Source of the DNA: Aurantimonas sp965217685
Lineage (GTDB): Bacteria > Pseudomonadota > Alphaproteobacteria > Rhizobiales > Rhizobiaceae
NCBI GenBank assembly: GCA_965217685.1
Contig: CBDCIZ010000003.1
Coordinates: 3,348,001 to 3,412,000, forward strand
Length of the DNA: 64,000 nucleotides
Direction: 5' to 3'
Numbering within the stretch: the first letter of the stretch is position 1; each line of letters opens with the position of its first letter. A program made the translations under genes and the position numbers. Positions 8,745 to 17,471 of the stretch are shown piece by piece. The notes under the pieces are model-generated. The model did not search any database and was not told the origin of the DNA. It saw only the letters and a list, made by a program, of their open reading frames with translations.

Positions 8745-9818
8745 GTGCGTCTCTTCTTCAGCCCCGAGCAGCTCAGCCACAAGCCGACACAATACGGCGT
8801 CCATGGCCGGCTGGTGCGACCGCTCGAAAACCCCGAGCGCGGCGAGACGTTGCTGGCCTCGCTCGCCGAACTCGGCCTCGACGCCGAGGCTCCGGGCATC
8901 GACGACGAGGCGCCGATCCGCGCCGTCCATGCCGGTCACTATGTCGACTTCCTGAAGACCGCCTATACCCGCTTCAAAGAGTTGCCGAACGCAGGGCCGG
9001 AAGTGCTGCCGAACGTCCATCCGTATTTTTCGGGTGCGGGCCATCTCGGGGCCCGACCGGCGCCCAGGGTTCAGGGGATACTCGGCCAGACCGGCTGGTA
9101 TATGGGCGATCTGGCCTGCGCGATGATGGCCGGCACCTTCGCCGCCGCCAAGGCCTCGGCGATGAGCGCGGCCGCTGTGGCGCAGGCGATATTGGATGTC
9201 GTGGATACGCTGGATGCCAGCGCTCGTGCGCCCGCAGCCTTCGCGCTCTGCCGCCCGCCCGGCCATCACGCCTACCGGGACCGGGCAAGCGGCTTTTGCT
9301 ACTTCAACAACGCCGCCATCGCCGCCGAAATCCTGCGCGCGCGCTTCGCCAGGGTCGCGATCCTCGACTTCGACACCCACCATGGCGACGGAACCCAGGC
9401 GATCTTCTACGAGCGCGACGACGTGTTTTTCGGCTCCACCCACACCGATCCGGTGAATTACTATCCGCATTTCTTCGGTTATGCCGACGAGCGCGGGGAA
9501 GCGGCGGGGGAGGGGTTCAACCTGAATCTGCCGCTGGCGCCGGGCTCCGGCGACGATGTCTTCGTCGCGGCGGTCGATCGTCTGGCCGAGGCGGCGACGT
9601 CTTTCGGCGCCGAGGCACTCGTCATCTCGGCCGGCTGGGACGCCCATCGCGACGATCCGCTGTCGAAGCTCGACGTATCGACCGATGCCTATCGGCGTGT
9701 CGGCGAGCGGCTCTCGCAACTGGCGCTCCCGGCGGCGATCATCCAGGAGGGCGGCTATTCGCTCGCCGCCGTCGCGCAAGCCGCGCCGGCGTTCATCGCG
9801 GCCTATCGCGGGATTTGA
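8745..9818 (+). CDS. Histone deacetylase-family protein, acetylpolyamine amidohydrolase-like
   Basis: 357-residue zinc-dependent deacetylase of the arginase/HDAC fold. Catalytic features are RPPGHHAYRDRASGFCYFNN (paired active-site His), the zinc ligands in DFDTHHGDGTQ and AGWDAHRDDPL, and the late Gly-rich EGGYSL. The N-terminal HKPTQYGVHG and overall length resemble bacterial acetylpolyamine amidohydrolases, which cleave acetyl groups from polyamines; other small acetylated amines are possible. The start is GTG at 8745, giving VRLFFSPEQL, with GGAG seven bases upstream. It is monocistronic by appearance, 148 bases before the envelope cluster. Confidence 0.88.
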   Translation: MRLFFSPEQLSHKPTQYGVHGRLVRPLENPERGETLLASLAELGLDAEAPGIDDEAPIRAVHAGHYVDFLKTAYTRFKELPNAGPEVLPNVHPYFSGAGHLGARPAPRVQGILGQTGWYMGDLACAMMAGTFAAAKASAMSAAAVAQAILDVVDTLDASARAPAAFALCRPPGHHAYRDRASGFCYFNNAAIAAEILRARFARVAILDFDTHHGDGTQAIFYERDDVFFGSTHTDPVNYYPHFFGYADERGEAAGEGFNLNLPLAPGSGDDVFVAAVDRLAEAATSFGAEALVISAGWDAHRDDPLSKLDVSTDAYRRVGERLSQLALPAAIIQEGGYSLAAVAQAAPAFIAAYRGI

Positions 9819-9966
9819 CGTTTCAAACAGGCAAATCGAAGCAAACCACACGCGCGAGTTTACCCGTCGTTCATTATGATGGCCTTTAGTCTGCGGTTGA
9901 AGGTATAAGAGGCTTGAAGGATTCACCCGCGGGCAACGGCTTTCCCGCCAGGATGGCAACCGACCG

Positions 9967-11436
9967 ATGCAGCAGTCGAGCGCCGAGGAGGGCCGTGTGT
10001 TGGATACCCTGTCCGTCCAGGCCGAGACCACGATCTTCGTCGATCTCGACGGCACGCTGATCCGCAGCGACCTTTTGTGGGAAACGTTGTTTCTCACTGC
10101 GCGTCAAAATCCCCTGCAACTTCTGAAGGTGCCCGGCTGGGCGCTGGCCGGCAAGGCGCGGCTGAAGGCCGAGCTTGCCGAGGCCTGCGATTTCGATGCG
10201 TCGACGCTGCCCTATCGCCGATGCGTCGTCGAGGCGTTGACCAGGGCCAAGTCCGACGGGCGCCGGATCGTGCTCGCGACCGGCGCCAACGCGAAGCTTG
10301 CCCATGCCGTGGCCGACCATCTCGGTCTCTTCGACGACGTGATGGCCTCCTGCGATGAGGTGAATCTCACCGCCGAGCGCAAGCTCGAGCGCATTCGCGC
10401 CGAGACCGGCGGGGCGGGGTTCGACTATTACGGCAATTCGCGCGAGGACCTCTGCCTGCTCGAGCACGCCGAACTCGCCACGGTCGTTTCGCCCGACCGG
10501 ATGGCCGCGCGCTGGCAGGCCCGCACCGGCTCGGAACGGATGGACGACGAGGGCGGCAAGTGGCGGCCGGCGCTGAAGGCGCTGCGCCCCCATCAGTGGA
10601 TGAAGAACGTCCTGATCTTCGTGCCGCTGGCGCTCAACCATGAATTCTTCGATCTGACACTGGTCGCCGGGGCGATGCTGGCCTTCGTCAGCTTTTCCTT
10701 CGCCGCGTCGGCGGTCTATCTGATCAACGACCTCCTCGACCTCACCGCCGACCGTCGCCACAAGACCAAGCGCAACCGGCCCTTCGCCAGCGGCACCCTG
10801 TCGATCCCGACCGGCCTTGCGATGGCGGCGGGCCTGCTGGCGGTGTCCGTGGCAATCTCGACGGTCCTGCCCTTCGGCTTCTTCGTGGTGATGTGCGGCT
10901 ACATGGTCACGACGACCGCTTACAGCTTCGTCCTGAAGCGCATGCTGCTCGTCGACGTCATGACGCTGGCCGCGCTCTACAGCTTCCGCATCATCGCCGG
11001 TTCCGAGGCGACCGCCGTCGATGCCTCGTTCTGGCTGCTGGCGTTCGCGATGTTCTTCTTCCTGTCGCTGGCGCTGGTGAAGCGCTACACCGAACTGCAG
11101 GATTTCGGCGAGGGAGCCGACCGTTCGACGACCGGTCGCGGCTATGTCGACGGCGATCTCGAAACGCTGGCCCAGGCCGGCATGGCCTCGGGCTTCGCGT
11201 CGGTCATGGTTCTGGCGCTCTATATCGACAGCGCCGAGGTCAAGCAGAATTACAGCGAACCCTATTTCGTCTGGCCGCTCTGCCCGCTGGTGCTCTACAT
11301 CATCGTGCGCATCTGGATTCTCGCCCGCCGCAACCAGATGCACGACGATCCGGTGTTGTTCATCCTCAACGACTGGCGCAGCCAACTGATGATCGCGATC
11401 GGCGCCGTCATGTTCATGATCGCGGCCTATGTCTGA
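9967..11436 (+). CDS. HAD-phosphatase/UbiA prenyltransferase fusion
   Basis: 489 residues. The first ~200 form a HAD-superfamily phosphatase-like domain with motif I DLDGT (residues 26-30) and GNSREDLCLLEHA late in the domain. The rest is a UbiA membrane prenyltransferase with about eight helices and the polyprenyl-diphosphate/Mg motif NDLLDLTADRRHKTKRNRPF near residue 254. The sequence LRPHQWMKN is typical of the Rv3806c-like branch, which transfers 5-phosphoribose from PRPP to decaprenyl phosphate. I infer that the fused HAD domain could remove the 5'-phosphate, a job done by a separate enzyme in mycobacteria. It overlaps the DprE1-like gene by 8 bases and opens a six-gene cluster. Confidence 0.88.
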   Translation: MQQSSAEEGRVLDTLSVQAETTIFVDLDGTLIRSDLLWETLFLTARQNPLQLLKVPGWALAGKARLKAELAEACDFDASTLPYRRCVVEALTRAKSDGRRIVLATGANAKLAHAVADHLGLFDDVMASCDEVNLTAERKLERIRAETGGAGFDYYGNSREDLCLLEHAELATVVSPDRMAARWQARTGSERMDDEGGKWRPALKALRPHQWMKNVLIFVPLALNHEFFDLTLVAGAMLAFVSFSFAASAVYLINDLLDLTADRRHKTKRNRPFASGTLSIPTGLAMAAGLLAVSVAISTVLPFGFFVVMCGYMVTTTAYSFVLKRMLLVDVMTLAALYSFRIIAGSEATAVDASFWLLAFAMFFFLSLALVKRYTELQDFGEGADRSTTGRGYVDGDLETLAQAGMASGFASVMVLALYIDSAEVKQNYSEPYFVWPLCPLVLYIIVRIWILARRNQMHDDPVLFILNDWRSQLMIAIGAVMFMIAAYV

Positions 11437-12784
11437 ACGCCCGTTCCAGAGCTGGGGCGGCCGCCGGCGAGCCGATCGCCGCGCGCTCTCCGCCGCGGCC
11501 TGGCTCGGTGATCCCGCTTCCGGCAGGGCAATGGGGACCGGGACGGGGACCGAGGCTGTGGGAGCCGGGCATTTTTTCCTGCCATTCGGCAACGGCCGCT
11601 CCTACGGCGACAGCTGCCACAACGATCAAGGCTTCCTGATCGACAGTCGCGACGGCGCGTGCATCCATGCCTTCGATCCGATCGACGGGACGCTGACGGC
11701 CGACGCCGGGGTCTTGTTGTCGGAGATCACACGGCATGTGGCGTCGGCCGGCTGGTTCCTGCCGGTCTCACCGGGGACACAGTTCGTCACCCTCGGCGGC
11801 GCGATCGCCAACGACATCCACGGCAAGAACCACCATCGGCGCGGGACCTTCGGACGGTGGGTCGAATCCCTCGAGCTCGAGCGCTCCGACCGCGGCCGGC
11901 TTGTCTGTTCGCCGCGCGACAATCCCGAGCTCTTCGCCGCGACCATCTCCGGCATGGGCCTGACCGGGCTGATCCGCAGGGCGACGATCCGTCTCCTGAA
12001 GGTGCCGTCGCTGTCGATCGTCCAGACGACGATGCGCTTCGATCGGCTTGCCGACTATTTCGCGCTGGCGCAAGCGGCGGACGAGCGTCACGAATACGCC
12101 GTCGCCTGGATCGATAGCCTCAGGACCGGCCGGTCGCTCGGGCGGGGTCATCTGATCTGCGGCGACCATGCCGCCGAGGGCGATCTTGCCGGCATCGCCC
12201 GCAAACCGCTTGCCACGGTTCCGCTGACGCCGCCGATCAGCCCCCTCGGCGGGCTCGCCCTGCGCGCCTTCAACGAGGCCTATTTCCGCAAGGCCTCCGC
12301 TGGGACGACGACGGCGATCGTGCCGTTCGACGCGTTCTTCTATCCGCTCGACCGGGTCGGGCGGTGGAACCGGCTTTATGGTCCGGCCGGCCTTCACCAG
12401 CATCAGAGCGTCGTGCCGGTCGCGGGCGCCGAGGCGGCGGTGCGCGCGCTGCTCGAAAGTGCCATCGCCCACAGGCACGGCTCGTTCCTGACCGTCTTGA
12501 AGCGGTTCGGGCCAGCCGAGAGCCCCGGTCTCACGAGCTTTCCCCGCGAGGGGTATACGCTGACCCTCGACGTTCCCCATCGTGGACCGAAGACGATGGC
12601 ACTGCTCGCCGAACTCGATGCGGTCACCGTCGCGGCGGGCGGGGCGGTGAACCCCTACAAGGATTCGCGCATGTCGCCCGAGACCTTTGCCGCCGGGTTC
12701 CCGCGCTGGCGCGAGCTGGAGGCGTTGCGCGACCCGGCGATCCTTTCGGACTTCTGGCGCCGCACGGCCTTGCAACTTCTGTAA
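11429..12784 (+). CDS. FAD-dependent oxidase, DprE1-like
   Basis: 451-residue VAO/FAD-linked oxidase. FAD-binding motifs are PFGNGRSYGD (about 52-61), NDQGF and GGAIANDIHGKNHH with GTFG (about 123-142), which match mycobacterial DprE1 closely. DprE1 oxidises the 2'-OH of decaprenylphosphoryl-ribose. The C-terminal KDSRMSPETF keeps the Lys and surroundings of the DprE1 active site, while the position of the DprE1 Cys387 (benzothiazinone target) appears to be Thr in LTLDVP. Its start ATG lies within the end of the UbiA gene, implying translational coupling. The expected role is sugar-lipid 2' oxidation before reduction or amination. Confidence 0.85.
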   Translation: MSERPFQSWGGRRRADRRALSAAAWLGDPASGRAMGTGTGTEAVGAGHFFLPFGNGRSYGDSCHNDQGFLIDSRDGACIHAFDPIDGTLTADAGVLLSEITRHVASAGWFLPVSPGTQFVTLGGAIANDIHGKNHHRRGTFGRWVESLELERSDRGRLVCSPRDNPELFAATISGMGLTGLIRRATIRLLKVPSLSIVQTTMRFDRLADYFALAQAADERHEYAVAWIDSLRTGRSLGRGHLICGDHAAEGDLAGIARKPLATVPLTPPISPLGGLALRAFNEAYFRKASAGTTTAIVPFDAFFYPLDRVGRWNRLYGPAGLHQHQSVVPVAGAEAAVRALLESAIAHRHGSFLTVLKRFGPAESPGLTSFPREGYTLTLDVPHRGPKTMALLAELDAVTVAAGGAVNPYKDSRMSPETFAAGFPRWRELEALRDPAILSDFWRRTALQLL

Positions 12785-13048
12785 CGCAGGCCGGCCGAAC
12801 AAGAACCGTGCCGCGTTCCGACGATGCCGCGTCACGCCGGCGCGAACAACCATCCGAATACAGGCGGATTTATCGACCGACCCTTTGCCGCAAGGTCATT
12901 TGCACTTATTTTACCACGACGCGGAAGCTGGCGACCACGCCATTCCCATCATTGCGTCAATTTTAACGCCAATCACACCTCTCGCACGTAAGACCGGTGT
13001 GTCCGACGCTGGTGCGAGGGCCAAGTCGAACGGATCGAAAGACAGAAG

Positions 13049-13486
13049 ATGGCGAAGTTCATTCCCTTCATCCTGTTCACGGTGTTCACCAACGCCGCGG
13101 CGCAGCTGATGCTGAAATACGGCATGATGCAGCTCTCGCCGATCTCGTTTGCCGGCGTGAACCCGCTCGTGAAGATCCTGCAGATCGTCTTCAGCCCCTG
13201 GATCTTCTTCGGGCTGTGCACTTTCGTCATCTCGATGGCCTCGCATCTTTTCGTCCTGTCGAAAGTCGAGCTGTCCTTCGCCTACCCGTTCCTGTCGCTG
13301 GCCTATGTGATCGTCGCGGTCGTGGCTTGGATGCTCTTCAAGGAAGACCTGAACGCCTTGCGCGTCGGCGGGATCGCCTTCATCTGCCTCGGCACGATCC
13401 TGATCGCGCAAGGGGGCTCCAAGCTTCAGGGCGAGGACCGGATCGCCGATCTCACGCCGCCTGCCCGTCATGAGGTTCCCCGATGA
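13049..13486 (+). CDS. EamA/SMR-like small membrane transporter (ArnE-like)
   Basis: 145 residues with four predicted membrane helices: residues 5-25 (FILFTVFTNAAAQLMLKYG), 45-65, 75-92 and 97-118. The size and the AAAQLMLKYG start resemble small multidrug-resistance and ArnE/ArnF-type proteins, the latter flipping undecaprenyl-phosphate-aminoarabinose. The cytoplasmic tail ends in a charged segment. It overlaps the next gene by 4 bases (ATGA), so it belongs to the cluster. Flipping a polyprenyl-phosphate sugar is the most economical role here, but it is inferred from context. The 264 bases before it show no gene. Confidence 0.75.
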   Translation: MAKFIPFILFTVFTNAAAQLMLKYGMMQLSPISFAGVNPLVKILQIVFSPWIFFGLCTFVISMASHLFVLSKVELSFAYPFLSLAYVIVAVVAWMLFKEDLNALRVGGIAFICLGTILIAQGGSKLQGEDRIADLTPPARHEVPR

Positions 13487-14496
13487 AGCATATCCTGTTC
13501 GGCGGCGACGGTTTCGTCGGCCGCCATCTTGCCCAGAAGCTGCTTGCCGACGGCGAGACCGTGATCGTCGCCGACATCGCCAGAAGCGAGCTGCCGCACT
13601 ATTCCAGGTGCCGCCACCTGAACATCGACGTGACCGACATCGAGGCCGTCCGCAGCGTGGAGATCGCGCCGCAGGACATGGTCTACAATCTGTCGGCCAA
13701 GATGCTGTCGCCGATCATGCCGCGCGCCAAGCGCCACGACTTCTTCTATCCGGTCAATTATTTCGGCACGAAGAACATCATGGAAGCGATGGCCGGGAAG
13801 GGGGCGATGCGGCTCGTCCACTTCACCACCGACATGATCTACGGCCACACCGTCGCCCACCCGATGACCGAGGAGCATCCGGTCGCGCCGCTCGGCGAGT
13901 ACGGCCAGTCCAAGCAGGACACGGAAGTTCTCGCCGCCGAATGGCGCGCCAGGGGCATGGACATCACCCTGTTCCGTCCGCGCCTGATCATCGGCCCCGG
14001 CCGTCTCGGCATCCTCGCCAAGCTGTTCAGGCTGATCGACATGAACCTGCCGGTGCCGATGATCGGCTCGGGCAAGAACCCGTACCAGTTCATCTCGGTC
14101 TTCGACTGCGCCGAGGCCGCGCGCCTTGCCTGGAAGAAGGGCGTTCCGAACGAGGCCTACAATCTGGGCTCGCTCAACCCGCCCCCGGTGAGGAAGCTTC
14201 TCGGCGATCTCATCAGGCATGCCGGATCGAAGTCGATCCTGCTGCCGACGCCCGGCTGGGCGGTCAAGCGCACCCTCGACGCGCTCGATCTGATCAACAG
14301 GCCGCTGATGGACCCAGAACAGTATCTGATCGCCGACGAACTCTGCGTTCTCGACGTGACCAAGGGCGAGCGGCAACTCGGTTGGGTTCCGCAGCACCGC
14401 GACGAAGACATGCTCATCGCGGCCTATTCGGAATACCGCACGAAGATCGACGGCGATGCGCCGCGGTCCGCCGCTTTCCGCCACGCCGCCGAATAG
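13483..14496 (+). CDS. NAD-dependent epimerase/dehydratase (extended SDR)
   Basis: 337-residue Rossmann-fold enzyme acting on a nucleotide- or lipid-linked sugar. The NAD motif is FGGDGFVG (residues 6-13), an unusual but accepted variant of GxxGxxG. The catalytic YxxxK is YGQSK, with FTTDMIYG before it, and the extended-SDR motif RPRLIIGPG follows. It is not the classical short SDR (DprE2) that partners DprE1 in mycobacteria; this extended type could reduce or epimerise a keto sugar. It overlaps the transporter by 4 bases and the aminotransferase begins 28 bases after its stop. Fold assignment is certain, substrate is inferred. Confidence 0.85.
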   Translation: MKHILFGGDGFVGRHLAQKLLADGETVIVADIARSELPHYSRCRHLNIDVTDIEAVRSVEIAPQDMVYNLSAKMLSPIMPRAKRHDFFYPVNYFGTKNIMEAMAGKGAMRLVHFTTDMIYGHTVAHPMTEEHPVAPLGEYGQSKQDTEVLAAEWRARGMDITLFRPRLIIGPGRLGILAKLFRLIDMNLPVPMIGSGKNPYQFISVFDCAEAARLAWKKGVPNEAYNLGSLNPPPVRKLLGDLIRHAGSKSILLPTPGWAVKRTLDALDLINRPLMDPEQYLIADELCVLDVTKGERQLGWVPQHRDEDMLIAAYSEYRTKIDGDAPRSAAFRHAAE

Positions 14497-14524
14497 GCCG
14501 ATGGCCGCCACAGGATCTTCCTCC

Positions 14525-15976
<1,452 letters not shown>

Positions 15977-16062
15977 GGAGGCCTTCGGGCGGGACGGATG
16001 AGCGATCATCCTGCCGTTCGAAGCTTTCGAGAATGCCGCCAGAATGAAGTCCGGCGTTCGAA

Positions 16063-17289
16063 GTGAAAGAGATGAGTCTGGTGAACCACATTGCAAATCC
16101 GGTCGACTCGCGACCGTTTCGCAGCATCGGGCTGAAGCTTGCTTCATTCGCGACACCAAAGATCATGCGTCGTCTCGCCATCTCCTTCTTCGGCTTCGTC
16201 GTCCTGGCGACGACGATCTTCGCGGTGGTCAAGCCCGACTACAACTGGGACATGGCGCCCTACATCGCAGTATCCCTGGAGGATCGCGTCTCCGACCCGG
16301 TTGAGCTGCATCGCCAGGCCTGGGCCGGCATCCACGAGCGTGCGCCCGCGTTGCAATGGTATCACCTGACCGAGAGCAACCCCTACAATGCCGACCAGTG
16401 GCAGAGCCCGCACGACTTCTTCTCGCAGCTGACGATGTACCGGGTGAAGATCGGCTACACGGAAGCGATCCGCGTCCTCGACCATATGGTCGATCCGGTG
16501 ACGGCAACGATCATCATCAGTTCGCTCTCGGCCTTCGCTCTCGGCCTGTTGATGCTCTACTGGATGGTTCGCAACGACTTCGTGGAAGGCGCCTTCCTGT
16601 TGACGCCGATCATGCTGCTCGCCGGCTATTTCGACATCGGCCTGATGGCGACGCCCGATCTCTTCATGGCGGTCTTCGGCATCGCGGCGGTCTATCTCAT
16701 CGTCAAGGACCGGCCGTGGATCTCGGTGCCGTTCCTCTTCGCCATGTTCCTTATTCGCCCGGACGGCATTCTCTTCATCTTCGCGCTGCTCCTGGCCGCG
16801 CTTGCCTTCGGAACGGCCCGCCTGCCGATGCTCCTGGCCCTCGCGCTCGGTCTTCTCGCCTACGGGCCGATCACCCATGCCGCGGGTCATCCCGGCTGGT
16901 GGCCGCACTTCTATTTCTCGAACGTGGCGCTGCAGAACGACATGACGGGCTTTCGTCCGGCCTTCAGCGTGGTCGACTACCTCCACGGCATCGTGCGCGG
17001 CATCAAGGTCTCGCTAACCTTCAACAACTGGCCGATGATCATGATGGTGTTGATCGCCGGCTGGGCGCTGCTCGCCCTCAACGGCCGTTCGCCCGGCCGC
17101 TGCGGCACGATGATGCTCGTGGCCATCGTCCTGTGCTTCTGCGGCAAGTTCGTCACCTTCCCGCTGCCGGACGACCGGGTGTATTTCATGCTCGTCGTCG
17201 CTTTCGCGGCGGTGCTGCTCGAAGCCTGGAAACCGCGCTTCTCGCTGACCCCGGCACGCCTGCGAAAGCTGGAAGCCGCGGCGCGGTAA
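16063..17289 (+). CDS. Polytopic membrane protein, possible GT-C glycosyltransferase
   Basis: 408 residues with one helix after about residue 35 (LAISFFGFVVLATTIFAVV), then a ~90-residue periplasmic stretch, then about eight more helices. Just after the first helix is YNWDMAPYI: an acidic residue in this place is the signature layout of GT-C transferases such as ArnT, which use polyprenyl-phosphate sugars. I do not recognise the exact family. Start choices are GTG 16063 and ATG 16072. The gene closes the cluster and is followed by a perfect 14-bp hairpin. Role as the transferase that uses the lipid-linked sugar is inferred from topology and neighbours. Confidence 0.65.
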   Translation: MKEMSLVNHIANPVDSRPFRSIGLKLASFATPKIMRRLAISFFGFVVLATTIFAVVKPDYNWDMAPYIAVSLEDRVSDPVELHRQAWAGIHERAPALQWYHLTESNPYNADQWQSPHDFFSQLTMYRVKIGYTEAIRVLDHMVDPVTATIIISSLSAFALGLLMLYWMVRNDFVEGAFLLTPIMLLAGYFDIGLMATPDLFMAVFGIAAVYLIVKDRPWISVPFLFAMFLIRPDGILFIFALLLAALAFGTARLPMLLALALGLLAYGPITHAAGHPGWWPHFYFSNVALQNDMTGFRPAFSVVDYLHGIVRGIKVSLTFNNWPMIMMVLIAGWALLALNGRSPGRCGTMMLVAIVLCFCGKFVTFPLPDDRVYFMLVVAFAAVLLEAWKPRFSLTPARLRKLEAAAR

Positions 17290-17318
17290 CCGTCGCCACG
17301 GAGCTCTCGAAGCAGAAC

Positions 17319-17351
17319 CGATCCCGCACGACCGACCGTCGTGCGGGATCG
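17319..17351 (+). terminator. Terminator-like hairpin closing the envelope cluster
   Basis: Perfect 14-bp arms CGATCCCGCACGAC (17319-17332) and GTCGTGCGGGATCG (17338-17351) with a 5-nt loop. Followed by TTCGTTCG, not a full T-run. It marks the boundary between the envelope cluster and the dehydrogenase gene. Confidence 0.65.
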
Positions 17352-17471
17352 TTCGTTCGCGGCCCATCTGCACCGTCGAATGTCGCAAAGAGGCGAAATG
17401 CGACAAGGCGGCTTGATTAAAGTGCCGTCGATCAAGGGCGTCGACGGCGCCGCACGGCAAAGGATGGGGCG

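Noticed and set aside
7602..10097. 831-codon minus-strand frame opposite the dehydrogenase and deacetylase genes
   Set aside because: It spans two real genes and their intergenic terminator on the other strand, and shows no domain. High-GC shadow.
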